Numbered from the stretch's first letter, positions 27,644 to 36,225 are shown. The stretch: DNA of 51,337 nucleotides from Flavobacteriaceae bacterium (GCA_023558315.1 JAMJVX010000035.1:1-51337), one strand, 5' to 3'. The notes: a model not told the origin generated them from the sequence alone. Numbers and translations are program-made.

Positions 27644-27656
27644 TTAATATTATTTA

Positions 27657-27664
27657 TATTTTTG
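27657..27664 (+). promoter_or_regulatory. Predicted -7 box (TATTTTTG) of the LacI-type gene
   Basis: Exact TAnnTTTG match 18 bases before the ATG at 27683. It includes the TTG at 27662-27664 that would otherwise look like an alternative start codon, so that start is excluded. Confidence 0.65.
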
Positions 27665-27682
27665 ATTAAATATTTTTCATTT

Positions 27683-28699
27683 ATGCAAAAAACAAAGCTT
27701 CTAGATATTGCAAAAGAGTTGGGCATATCTGTTGGAACCGTTTCCAAAGCATTACGAGGGTATGATGAAATTAGTGATAGCACTATCGCAAAAGTAAAAG
27801 CCGCTGCTGATAAATACAATTTTATTCCAAATAGTATCGCTGTTAAATTAAGATCGCAAGAATCCAAAAATATTGGGGTGATTATCCCTGATTTGAAAAA
27901 CTCTTTTTTTATAGATGTTTTAAAAGGTATGATATTAGAAGCTGGAAAGCAGCATTATTCCATTATAATAAAAGAATCTAAAGATTCACATAAATTAGAG
28001 AATCGGTGTGTAGAAGAACTATTAGTGCAAAATGTAGATGGTATTTTTATTTCATTGTCTAATAATACTAAAGTAAATACACATTTGCAGAAAATAAAAG
28101 AGTCTGGAGTAATATTAATTCAATTTGATAAGATTTCTAAAACGCTACAAACAACAAAAATAATTAATGATAATTACAAAGCTAGTTTTGAAGTTACTGA
28201 AAAGCTAATTCTTAAGGGACGAAAAAAAATTGCTTTAATTAGGAGTAGTCATAATTCTGAAAATACTTTTAAAAGATTTATTGGATATAGAGACGCGCTA
28301 TTAAAACATAATATTACTGTTGATAATGAATTAGTAATTAATATTCAAAATTTGAATTATATAGAAGGATATAACAACCTACATTCTTTATTCAAAAAAA
28401 ATAAAAAAATTGATGCTGTTTTTGCATTAAATGATAATGCAGCGATTGGCTGTTTAAATTGTATCAAGGATCTTGGATTTTCTGTGCCTAAAGATATTGC
28501 GGTAGTAGGTTTCAGTAATTCAGAAATAACTTCTTTAGTGTCTCCAAAGCTCAGCACTATAAATCAACATGGTGAATTAATGGGAAAAAAGATTATGAAT
28601 CGATTTTATGAGGAAAAACAAATGCTAAAAGAAAAAAAGGAGGTCGTCTTTGAAAATATTACTTTAGAAACTACTTTTATTAAAAGAGAATCCTCTTAA
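27683..28699 (+). CDS. LacI/GalR-family transcriptional regulator
   Basis: 338 aa from the ATG at 27683. The in-frame TTG at 27662 belongs to the promoter and is rejected. The N-terminal helix-turn-helix is classical (KLLDIAKELGISVGTVSKALRG), followed by the hinge helix (NSIAVKLRS). A periplasmic-binding-protein-like effector domain completes it (NIGVIIPDLKNSFFIDVLKGM, ALNDNAAIGCLNCIKDLGFSVPKDIAVVGFSNSE, LSTINQHGELMGKKIM). Such regulators release DNA, or bind it, on sensing a sugar or nucleoside. The perfect palindrome at 27624-27643 is its likely site, controlling itself and susCD. Its stop abuts the ruvB stop on the other strand. Confidence 0.94.
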   Translation: MQKTKLLDIAKELGISVGTVSKALRGYDEISDSTIAKVKAAADKYNFIPNSIAVKLRSQESKNIGVIIPDLKNSFFIDVLKGMILEAGKQHYSIIIKESKDSHKLENRCVEELLVQNVDGIFISLSNNTKVNTHLQKIKESGVILIQFDKISKTLQTTKIINDNYKASFEVTEKLILKGRKKIALIRSSHNSENTFKRFIGYRDALLKHNITVDNELVINIQNLNYIEGYNNLHSLFKKNKKIDAVFALNDNAAIGCLNCIKDLGFSVPKDIAVVGFSNSEITSLVSPKLSTINQHGELMGKKIMNRFYEEKQMLKEKKEVVFENITLETTFIKRESS

Positions 28700-29722
28700 T
28701 TAAAATAATCCTTGTTGGGTATCTTGTCTCACTTTCCCTAAATGCTCATAGGCTTTTTGTGTTACTTCTCTACCTCTTGGAGTTCTCACTAAAAAACCTT
28801 GCTGGATTAAAAAAGGTTCATAAACTTCTTCAATGGTCTCGGCATTTTCAGCTAAAGCCGTAGAAATAGTCGTAATTCCAACAGGTCTGCCTTTAAATTT
28901 ATCTATTAGAGTAGTTAATATCTTATTATCCATTTCATCTAGTCCGTATTTATCTACATTTAGCGACTCCAGCGCAAATCTTGTAATTTCTGGATTTATA
29001 TTCCCATCGCCTTTTACTTGTGCGAAATCTCTGACTCTTCTCAACAATCCATTCGCTATTCTTGGGGTTCCCCTACTTCGTCGTGCAATTTCTAAGGCTG
29101 CATTTGGTGAAATATTTACTTTTAATATTGAAGCACTTCTTGTGACAATTGCTGATAGTATGTCGCTGTTGTAATATTCAAGTCTATTATTAATCCCAAA
29201 TCTTGCTCTCATGGGTGCAGTTAGCAATCCCGACCTGGTAGTAGCGCCGACTAGGGTAAATGGATTCACAGTAAGTTGTACCGTTCTTGCATTGGGACCC
29301 GTTTCTATCATTATATCTATACGATAGTCTTCCATCGCCGAGTAAAGATACTCTTCAATAACAGGAGTCAAGCGGTGTATTTCATCGATAAATAAAATAT
29401 CATTTCTTTCAAGATTAGTCAGTAATCCCGCTAAATCGCCGGGCTTGTCCAATACAGGTCCAGAGGTGATTTTAATATTTACCCCCAGTTCATTTGCTAA
29501 TATATTTGCTAATGTTGTTTTCCCTAACCCTGGAGGCCCATGAAATAGTGTATGATCTAACGCTTCATTTCGCTCTTTTGCAGCTTGTACAAATATTTTT
29601 AGATTCTCAATCATTTCTTTTTGTCCACTGAAGTCTTCAAAGCCTAATGGTCTTAGTGCTCTATCAATCTCCCTCTCTTCTGTTGAAAAAGAATCTTTAT
29701 CTGGATTTAGGTTTTCATTCAC
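28700..29722 (-). CDS. ruvB: Holliday junction branch-migration ATPase RuvB
   Basis: 340 aa. RuvB hexamers, with RuvA, drive branch migration of recombination intermediates. Walker A is GPPGLGKTT, Walker B is [10 protein letters not shown], sensor 1 is GATTRSGLL, the arginine finger region is APMRARFG, and the C-terminal winged helix ends [13 protein letters not shown]. It starts with GTG (29722); the family N-terminus MNENLNP supports this choice. The -7 box at 29727-29734 ends only four bases upstream, so the message may be nearly leaderless. No ruvA or ruvC is adjacent. The gene is convergent with the LacI-type regulator, with no bases between stops. Confidence 0.97.
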   Translation of the reverse strand: MNENLNPDKDSFSTEEREIDRALRPLGFEDFSGQKEMIENLKIFVQAAKERNEALDHTLFHGPPGLGKTTLANILANELGVNIKITSGPVLDKPGDLAGLLTNLERNDILFIDEIHRLTPVIEEYLYSAMEDYRIDIMIETGPNARTVQLTVNPFTLVGATTRSGLLTAPMRARFGINNRLEYYNSDILSAIVTRSASILKVNISPNAALEIARRSRGTPRIANGLLRRVRDFAQVKGDGNINPEITRFALESLNVDKYGLDEMDNKILTTLIDKFKGRPVGITTISTALAENAETIEEVYEPFLIQQGFLVRTPRGREVTQKAYEHLGKVRQDTQQGLF

Positions 29723-29726
29723 TTTG

Positions 29727-29734
29727 CAAAAATA
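29727..29734 (-). promoter_or_regulatory. Predicted -7 box (TATTTTTG) of ruvB
   Basis: Minus-strand exact TAnnTTTG match ending four bases before the GTG start. If used, transcription begins at or next to the start codon. Confidence 0.45.
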
Positions 29735-29864
29735 GAAAATATATATGTTCTTGATAAAAAGAAGAAAAATAAAAGAACATTTAAAAATAGTATAAGTTAA
29801 ATATGTAATAAAAATAGATACTTTAATTGTTATTTAGAATTATTTTAAATAAGTTTAAAGATTG

Positions 29865-29872
29865 TATATTTG
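29865..29872 (+). promoter_or_regulatory. Predicted -7 box (TATATTTG) of the DUF6607-like gene
   Basis: Exact TAnnTTTG match 36 bases before the ATG at 29909. The remainder of the ruvB/DUF6607 gap (29735-29864) is AT-rich and holds only a weak inverted repeat. Confidence 0.55.
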
Positions 29873-29908
29873 CCAAAATTTATGTTTAACACTATTTAAT
29901 TATTATTT

Positions 29909-30808
29909 ATGAAATATTTATTATTAATTTTTGGATTTATTTCCGCAAGTATAATTGCTCAAAACAAAAAAGAGCAGGACATCCAGGCGATTAAAAGCAT
30001 GTGTGGATGTTATAAGGTAGGGTTTAATTTTGCAGAAACGTTTAGTTATTCTAAAGATTCTATGTATAAACCTTCAAAAGTAAAACACGACAAAGGATTA
30101 GAATGGGTACAATTATTAGAAGATGAGGATGATAAAATATCACTTCAACACTTATTAATTGTAGGAAAGTTTTCTGAACCTACAATTGTAAAACACTGGA
30201 GACAAGATTGGCTTTTTGAAAACACTGATTTATATAATTATTTTGCTGACAATCAATGGAATTTTGTTCAGAAATCAGATGAGGATGTTAAAGGACAGTG
30301 GACTCAAAAAGTATTTCAAGTAGACGACAGTCCTCGTTATGAAGGTTCTGCAACTTGGGTACACTTAGATGGAAAGAGTTATTGGGAAAACACAACTTCA
30401 GCTCCACTTCCTAGAAGAGAAATTACTAAAAGAAGGGATTACAATGTTACTATTAGAAGCAACAGACATGAAATTACTGCTGATGGTTGGATTCACGACC
30501 AGGATAATGATAAAGTCATTAGGAATCAAGGAGAAGAAGATATTCTTTTAGCCCAAGAAAAAGGATACAATACTTATATCAAAGTAAACGATGAAAAATG
30601 TAAGGCTGCTACAGATTGGTGGAAAGAAAACAAAGAGATGTGGCAATTAGTTAGAAACAATTGGGATACCATTTTTAATCAAAATAAAAATCTAACACTC
30701 CTTTCAAAAGTAGAAAATAAAAGACTTTACGAGCACTTATTTAGTTTAAAACCTGATACTAAAGACAAGGAAATAAAGAAAATCATTAATGACTTTGTAA
30801 AGAAATAA
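29909..30808 (+). CDS. Secreted DUF6607-like protein
   Basis: 299 aa. Signal peptide about 1-17 (ends IIAQ). The mature N-terminus has MCGCYKVGFNFAETF, then LEWVQLLEDEDDKISLQHLLIVG, KHWRQDWLFENTDLYNYF and GSATWVHLDGKSYWEN. This pattern fits the uncharacterised DUF6607 family as I remember it; the family's function is not known. The Trp/His-rich motifs and paired Cys (CGC) may bind a ligand or metal, but this is only a suggestion. It has its own promoter and shares the bidirectional terminator at 30834-30863 with coxA. Confidence 0.75.
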   Translation: MKYLLLIFGFISASIIAQNKKEQDIQAIKSMCGCYKVGFNFAETFSYSKDSMYKPSKVKHDKGLEWVQLLEDEDDKISLQHLLIVGKFSEPTIVKHWRQDWLFENTDLYNYFADNQWNFVQKSDEDVKGQWTQKVFQVDDSPRYEGSATWVHLDGKSYWENTTSAPLPRREITKRRDYNVTIRSNRHEITADGWIHDQDNDKVIRNQGEEDILLAQEKGYNTYIKVNDEKCKAATDWWKENKEMWQLVRNNWDTIFNQNKNLTLLSKVENKRLYEHLFSLKPDTKDKEIKKIINDFVKK

Positions 30809-30833
30809 AAAGGAGTTTTCTCTTTTTATTAAA

Positions 30834-30863
30834 ACAAAAAAACCGCCAATAGGCGGTTTTTTT
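30834..30863. terminator. Bidirectional terminator between the DUF6607-like gene and coxA
   Basis: Stem AACCGCC/GGCGGTT with loop aata, flanked by an A-rich run on the left and seven T on the right. It therefore ends the plus-strand DUF6607-like transcript and the long minus-strand act-cox operon. Confidence 0.88.
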
Positions 30864-30879
30864 ATATCTAAATTTTATT

Positions 30880-32634
30880 CTAATGTTCCTCTTCTCCTTT
30901 CTTTAAGGGTACATCTTGTGGAACAAAATCTTCTTTATGTCCAGGTTTAGAATAGTCGTATGCCCATCTATGTACACTAGGAATTTCTCCTTCCCAGTTT
31001 CCATGAATATGTTTTACAGGGGCAGTCCATTCCAACGTATTAGATTTCCATGGGTTTTGTTCTGTTTTCTTTCCATAGAATATACTATGAATGAAATTAT
31101 ATAAAAATACAAGTTGTGCAGCTCCTGCGATAAAAGCAAATACAGAGATAAGTACATTTATATCTGCCAAGTCATCAAAATAAGGGAATGCCGTATTTGT
31201 GTAATATCTCCTTGGAAGTCCTGCCATTCCTATGAAGTGCATAGGAAAAAATATTCCATAGGACGCAATTGCTGTTATCCAAAAGTGTACATACCCTAAT
31301 TTTTTATTCATCATTCTACCAAACATTTTCGGAAACCAATGATATACCCCAGCAAATAAACCATATAGAGCGGATATACCCATCACTAAGTGGAAATGCG
31401 CCACCACAAAATAGGTGTCATGTACATTGATATCTAACGCACTATTTCCTAAAATAAGTCCTGTCAATCCTCCAGATATAAAGGTAGAAACCAGCCCTAT
31501 AGAAAATAGCATTGCTGGATTGAGTTGTAGATTTCCTTTCCAGAGCGTAGTAATATAATTAAATGCTTTTACAGCTGAGGGAATGGCAATTAGCAAGGTC
31601 GTAAATGTAAATACAGAACCTAAGAATGGGTTCATTCCTGTAATAAACATATGGTGTCCCCATACAATTGTAGATAAAAATGCAATAGCAATAATAGACA
31701 TAATCATTGCTCTATATCCAAAAATAGGTTTTCGCGCATGAGTAGCTACTATTTCAGAGGTTATACCCAGTGCTGGTAGCAATACAATATATACTTCAGG
31801 GTGTCCTAAGAACCAAAATAAATGTTCAAATAAAACTGGCGACCCCCCTTGATAATGTAATACTTCTCCTTGTATAAATATATCTGACAAATAAAACGAG
31901 GTGCCAAAACTTCTGTCCATAATGAGCAACAAAGCTGCTGAAAGTAATACAGGGAAAGAAAGAATTCCAATTATTGCAGTAACGAAAAATGCCCAAATAG
32001 TAAGTGGAAGTTTGGTCATACTCATTCCTTTTGTTCTTAAATTAAGTACAGTAACAACATAATTTAAAGAGCCTAATAAAGAAGACGCTATAAATATTGC
32101 CATAGATACTAACCATAAAGTCATCCCTAATCCCGAGCCAGGCTGGGCTTGTGGCAGTGCACTTAATGGAGGATAAATCGTCCATCCTGCGGCTGCTGGA
32201 CCTGCTGTAACGAATAGTGATATCAGCATTATAACACATGAAAGAAAGAACAACCAATAAGAAATCATATTTAAAAATCCAGAGGCCATGTCTCTTGCAC
32301 CAATTTGTAATGGGATTAATAAGTTACTAAATGTTCCACTTAATCCAGCTGTTAATACAAAAAACACCATTATAGTTCCATGTATTGTAACCAGTGCCAA
32401 ATAAATATTAGGATCCATTACGCCGTCTTCTGCCCATTTACCAAGAAATAATTCAAGGAAAATATTTGGGTCTTCTGGCCAAGCCAATTGAATTCTAAAC
32501 AGCATTGACATTCCTATTCCTATAATTCCCATCAATAATCCTGTTATTAGGTATTGCTTAGAAATCATCTTATGATCTTGTGAAAAGATATATTTTGTTA
32601 TGAATGTTTCTTTATGATGATGATTATCTCCCAT
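30880..32634 (-). CDS. coxA: Cytochrome c oxidase subunit I
   Basis: 584 aa with twelve or more membrane helices. It holds heme a and the heme a3/CuB site where oxygen is reduced and protons are pumped. Ligand motifs are complete: VTIHGTIMVFF (heme a His), FLGHPEVYIVLLPALG (CuB His and the cross-linked Tyr, with the A-type Glu of HPEVY), WGHHMFITGMNP (CuB His pair) and HDTYFVVAHFHLVMG (heme a3 and heme a His). The HPEVY Glu and GARDMA Asp indicate an A1-type enzyme with a D channel. It is the last gene of the act-cox operon; subunit III and heme A synthesis genes are not in this window. Confidence 0.96.
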   Translation of the reverse strand: MGDNHHHKETFITKYIFSQDHKMISKQYLITGLLMGIIGIGMSMLFRIQLAWPEDPNIFLELFLGKWAEDGVMDPNIYLALVTIHGTIMVFFVLTAGLSGTFSNLLIPLQIGARDMASGFLNMISYWLFFLSCVIMLISLFVTAGPAAAGWTIYPPLSALPQAQPGSGLGMTLWLVSMAIFIASSLLGSLNYVVTVLNLRTKGMSMTKLPLTIWAFFVTAIIGILSFPVLLSAALLLIMDRSFGTSFYLSDIFIQGEVLHYQGGSPVLFEHLFWFLGHPEVYIVLLPALGITSEIVATHARKPIFGYRAMIMSIIAIAFLSTIVWGHHMFITGMNPFLGSVFTFTTLLIAIPSAVKAFNYITTLWKGNLQLNPAMLFSIGLVSTFISGGLTGLILGNSALDINVHDTYFVVAHFHLVMGISALYGLFAGVYHWFPKMFGRMMNKKLGYVHFWITAIASYGIFFPMHFIGMAGLPRRYYTNTAFPYFDDLADINVLISVFAFIAGAAQLVFLYNFIHSIFYGKKTEQNPWKSNTLEWTAPVKHIHGNWEGEIPSVHRWAYDYSKPGHKEDFVPQDVPLKKGEEEH

Positions 32635-32667
32635 TTTATATCAATTTATATTTTTTATTAATTTCTA

Positions 32668-33735
32668 TTATTGTATTACCTCCGCAAAAGTTTTTTGTTC
32701 TGCTAACCATTTTTGAAACTCTTCTTCAGATTCTACAATTATTTTCATCTGCATATTATAATGAGAAGCCCCACAGATTTTATTACATAATAATATATAA
32801 TCAAATTCATAAGGTTCTAAAGTTTCCTCGCCCTTAGCAATTAACTCTTTATTATTCTCAGTACGAATAGCATTTATTTTGTTTACTTTTTTTACAATAT
32901 CTTCATTTTTCCTCATTTGAGCTGTAGTTATTGTAGGTGTAAAAGCAAATTGAGTTATCATTCCAGGCACACAATTCATTTGTACTCTAAAATGGGGAAT
33001 ATAAGCAGAATGTATTACATCTTGAGAACGCATTTTTAAAATAACTTCTCTTCCAACAGGTAGATGTATCTCTTGTGTAACAACTACATCATCCTTTCCA
33101 TAAGGGTCATCGGGATCAATTCCAACTATATTTTTTCCATCAAACTCTTGGAGATACCTCACGTGGGCTTCGCCTAAAACATTATCTACTCCAGCATATC
33201 GAGCTTTCCAATTAAATTGTTGCGCATATAATCCTAATACTAACGCTTTTTCATTTTCTTTAGGATACATAATTTTAGACCAAGTTCTTAATCCATAGGT
33301 AATTAGTACAGCTAATGCAATAATTGGAATAACTGTCCATATTAGCTCTAATTTGTGATTTTCATGATAAAAAAATGCTTTGCCCTCTTTTTTACCTCTG
33401 TACTTATATGCAAAATAATGTAAAACTGCTTGTGTTACGAATTGCACAAAGAAGATTAAAATAAAGGATATATTCATTAAAAAATCATACTCTTTACCAT
33501 GCGCTGATGCTGCTTTTGGAAGTAATAAGTCTCCCCATTTCCAGAAGGAAAATAGCATTAATATATAGAGGAACCCTAAAAATGCAAACATTAATTTACC
33601 ATTAAGACGGTTGTCTTTATCGCTAGCTATTTGCGAGTTATCCATTGAAACTTGAGCAATTTCAAATATTTTCTTTAATTGCCATAATGCAATTCCTATA
33701 ATTATAACAATAATAAAAATTAATAAAATATTCAT
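32668..33735 (-). CDS. coxB: Cytochrome c oxidase subunit II
   Basis: 355 aa. It carries the CuA centre that accepts electrons from cytochrome c. After an extra N-terminal helix (about 2-20) come helices near 48-70, 86-110 and 130-152, then the cupredoxin domain. CuA ligands: His in HSAYIPHFRVQMNC, and the loop LLCNKICGASHYNMQM (two Cys, His, Met). The usual Glu between the Cys is Lys here; that residue ligates through its backbone, so function should be retained. A charged insert of about 40 residues precedes the Cys loop. No C-terminal cytochrome c domain is present, so the oxidase is aa3 rather than caa3. It lies 12 bases after actF and 33 before coxA. Confidence 0.94.
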   Translation of the reverse strand: MNILLIFIIVIIIGIALWQLKKIFEIAQVSMDNSQIASDKDNRLNGKLMFAFLGFLYILMLFSFWKWGDLLLPKAASAHGKEYDFLMNISFILIFFVQFVTQAVLHYFAYKYRGKKEGKAFFYHENHKLELIWTVIPIIALAVLITYGLRTWSKIMYPKENEKALVLGLYAQQFNWKARYAGVDNVLGEAHVRYLQEFDGKNIVGIDPDDPYGKDDVVVTQEIHLPVGREVILKMRSQDVIHSAYIPHFRVQMNCVPGMITQFAFTPTITTAQMRKNEDIVKKVNKINAIRTENNKELIAKGEETLEPYEFDYILLCNKICGASHYNMQMKIIVESEEEFQKWLAEQKTFAEVIQ

Positions 33736-33747
33736 TTGATTTTTTCT

Positions 33748-35133
33748 TTAATAATGAAACTGTTTACTTTCCTCAATAAATGGGTCTTTTTCTACCACAA
33801 GAGGGCTTTTAGTTAAAGCGTTAAATACTATGTAAATAAATAACCCTAAGAATAATAAAAATGCACTTACTTCCGATAATCCAATAGTCCATTGATCGCC
33901 CACAGTAGAAGGCATAATCAACACAAAAACATCTATATAGTGACCTATAATTAGGATTATACCTACAATTACAACTAGGTAATTTACTCTTTTAAAATGA
34001 CCACTCATTAATATTAAAATTGGCATTGCTAAATTCAGCACAAGCATTCCAAAAAACAGCAATGTATAATCTTCCATTCTTGTAATAAAGTAGGTAACTT
34101 CTTCAGGAATATTAGAATACCATATCAGCATAAATTGGGAAAACCATAAATACGTCCAAAAAATACTAAATGCAAACATGAATTTTGCTAAATCGTGAAG
34201 GTGATTTTCGTTTACAACTTCCAAATACCCTTTAGATTTAAGATATATAACTATTAATGTAAGCGCAGTAATTCCAGAAACAAACATCCCTGCGAAAATA
34301 TACCATCCAAACAAAGTACTAAACCAGTGTGGGTCAATTGACATAATCCAGTCCCAAGACATTAATGATTCTGTAACAATATAAAATACTAAAAATGCAG
34401 CGGATAAACGAAAGTTCTTTTTATAATTACTAATCCCTCCTTCTTTATCTTGAGCCAAAGAGAATTTTCTTGAAAAATGTCTATACAACACCCATCCTGT
34501 AATAAAAAATACCGCTCTTAGTAAGAAAAATGAGGTATTTAAATACGAAGTTTTTCCTTTGATTATCTCATCGTGGGCTACTACCTCTGGATCCATCCAT
34601 ATAAATAAATGATTAAAATGTAGCGCGGATAAACATAAAATCACAAAAACTATGACTAATCCTGGAAAAAGATAGGCTGTCATTGCTTCCATTACTCTAA
34701 ATAAAATAATTGACCAACCTGCTTGTGACGCTCTTTGTATTGCGTAAAATACTAAAATACCTAAAGAAAGAAATACAAAAAACAATGCTGCCACATATAA
34801 AGCTGCCCATGGCTTATTTTGCAATTGATGTAATAAATGCTCACCGTGATGATCCTCATGATGTGCGTCTGACTCTGTGCTTTCATGATGCGTATTATCT
34901 TTCTCACCATGATGTGTTTCTTCACCATGATGTGCCTCCTCTTTCTCATGATGCATGGCTTCTTTCTTAATATAAGAATGTGCTTCATCGTGATGATTCG
35001 CTTTTGCTACAATTGCATTTGCTTCCTCTACAGTACTAGGAGCACTTAAAAAACCGATTATTAACCCTATAGCCCCAATTACTATTAGTACTAAAGATGT
35101 TATTTTTAACTTATTAGGAAAAATATATTTCAT
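33748..35133 (-). CDS. actF: Alternative complex III membrane subunit ActF
   Basis: 461 aa, about ten membrane helices, the second polytopic subunit of the quinol:cytochrome c oxidoreductase (ACIII). It follows the heme subunit ActE and precedes coxB, the standard Bacteroidetes order. Helix 1 is about residues 10-30. Between helices 1 and 2 (residues 47-102) lies a loop with 17 His and many Glu/Asp. The rest contains typical segments (ESLMSWDWIMSIDPHWFSTLFGWY, FSIFWTYLWFSQFMLIWYSNIPEE). The Trp/His-rich SWDWIMSIDPHW motif is a family hallmark. ActF is thought to form part of the proton path in the complex. Confidence 0.9.
   Translation of the reverse strand: MKYIFPNKLKITSLVLIVIGAIGLIIGFLSAPSTVEEANAIVAKANHHDEAHSYIKKEAMHHEKEEAHHGEETHHGEKDNTHHESTESDAHHEDHHGEHLLHQLQNKPWAALYVAALFFVFLSLGILVFYAIQRASQAGWSIILFRVMEAMTAYLFPGLVIVFVILCLSALHFNHLFIWMDPEVVAHDEIIKGKTSYLNTSFFLLRAVFFITGWVLYRHFSRKFSLAQDKEGGISNYKKNFRLSAAFLVFYIVTESLMSWDWIMSIDPHWFSTLFGWYIFAGMFVSGITALTLIVIYLKSKGYLEVVNENHLHDLAKFMFAFSIFWTYLWFSQFMLIWYSNIPEEVTYFITRMEDYTLLFFGMLVLNLAMPILILMSGHFKRVNYLVVIVGIILIIGHYIDVFVLIMPSTVGDQWTIGLSEVSAFLLFLGLFIYIVFNALTKSPLVVEKDPFIEESKQFHY
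34828..34995 (-). other. Histidine-rich low-complexity segment within ActF
   Basis: Residues 47-102 of ActF contain 17 His in 56 positions, mostly as HH pairs separated by acidic residues (HHEKEEAHHGEETHHGEK). On DNA this appears as repeated atgatg-type triplets. It should face outside the membrane, and it could bind divalent metal. Confidence 0.9.
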
Positions 35134-35143
35134 TTTGCTTTTT

Positions 35144-35692
35144 TTATTTTTCTAAATTTTTTCTTAATTCCATAACATATTGAACAACTTGCCATCTTTC
35201 TTTTGCATTAATTTGTCCTGCATGTGAACCCATAGCATTTCTACCATACATAATTACGTGATATACGCTACCTTCTGTAATTTCTCTATCTATATAACTA
35301 GGGATACCTAAAAACTTTTCTCTCTTTGCTAAAATCCCTTGCCCATCTCCTTTATTCCCATGACATACGGCACAATATATAGCATACAACTCTTTTCCTT
35401 TAGTTGCATTTTCTTCGTTACTTACTAAAGGTGATTGTAATTCTTTCTTTGCTTGTTGATACCCATTCTCAGAATTTTCAAACGTATAAGGAGTCCAACC
35501 TCTATGTATTGTTCCTTCTACTGGCAATTGTGCCTCTATTCCATTGGCAAATGCATCTGATTCTGCATACGCTTCATACCCTACAGATTCATACATATTA
35601 GGAAAATATTGATAATTTGGTTTTTTTTTGTTAAAACACGATGTTAAAGCAAAAAAGCTAACAACTAAAAATAATTTGATGGCTATTTTCAT
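35144..35692 (-). CDS. actE: Alternative complex III monoheme cytochrome c subunit ActE
   Basis: 182 aa. A lipoprotein signal (FALTSCFNKK) anchors it outside the inner membrane. One c-type heme site is present, CAVCHGNKGDGQG, with the distal Met probably in NAMGSHAGQI. ActE takes electrons from ActA/ActB and hands them to the CuA site of the oxidase. Its start codon overlaps the ActD stop by one base (35692), indicating translational coupling; actF follows by 10 bases. Confidence 0.93.
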   Translation of the reverse strand: MKIAIKLFLVVSFFALTSCFNKKKPNYQYFPNMYESVGYEAYAESDAFANGIEAQLPVEGTIHRGWTPYTFENSENGYQQAKKELQSPLVSNEENATKGKELYAIYCAVCHGNKGDGQGILAKREKFLGIPSYIDREITEGSVYHVIMYGRNAMGSHAGQINAKERWQVVQYVMELRKNLEK

Positions 35693-36225
35693 TAGGATTC
35701 TTTTTTTTCTTGAGTTAAAATTTCAATCGCTTTTGTTTCCTTCAATATTTTTTTAAGAGCCGCATCTTCTTTAGAATAGGGTATCTCTATTAAAAACTTA
35801 TCATCTGTTGTAGAAGGATAAGGATTCTCTGCTTTTTTAAAAGGCCATAGTTTACTTCTAAAATAAAAAGTAATAACCATTAAATGCGCTGCAAAAAACA
35901 CAGTTAATTCAAACATAATTGGCACAAATGCGGGCATATTATCTAAATATGAAAAACTCGGTTTTCCTCCAATATTTTGTGGCCAATCTGTAATCATCGT
36001 ATAATTCATGATAAGTATTGCTACTGTTAGCCCTACTAGACCATATAAAAATGCAGCTATAGAAATTCTAGTTCCTGCTAGCCCTAATGCCTTATCCAAC
36101 CCATGGACAGGAAAGGGAGTATAAACTTCTTCTATATGATATTTCTCTGCTTTTATCTTTTTTACAGCCTCTAATAACACATCATCATCATCATACATTG
36201 CATGGATATATTTTGTACTACTCAT
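35692..36225 (-). CDS. actD: Alternative complex III subunit ActD (DUF3341)
   Basis: 177 aa with two membrane helices (about 55-75 and 95-118) and an N-terminal cytosolic domain (IHAMYDDDDVLLEAVKKIKAEKYHIEEVYTPFPVHGLDKALGL) typical of DUF3341/ActD. It is a structural subunit of ACIII without a cofactor. Its start overlaps the actC stop by eight bases and its stop overlaps the actE start, so the three are coupled. Confidence 0.93.
   Translation of the reverse strand: MSSTKYIHAMYDDDDVLLEAVKKIKAEKYHIEEVYTPFPVHGLDKALGLAGTRISIAAFLYGLVGLTVAILIMNYTMITDWPQNIGGKPSFSYLDNMPAFVPIMFELTVFFAAHLMVITFYFRSKLWPFKKAENPYPSTTDDKFLIEIPYSKEDAALKKILKETKAIEILTQEKKES

Noticed and set aside
29745-29780. Inverted repeat ATGTTCTT...AAGAACAT in the ruvB/DUF6607 gap
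   Set aside because: Arms are eight bases with a 20-base AT-rich loop and no T tract; such a match is expected by chance in AT-rich DNA, and no regulator is linked to it.
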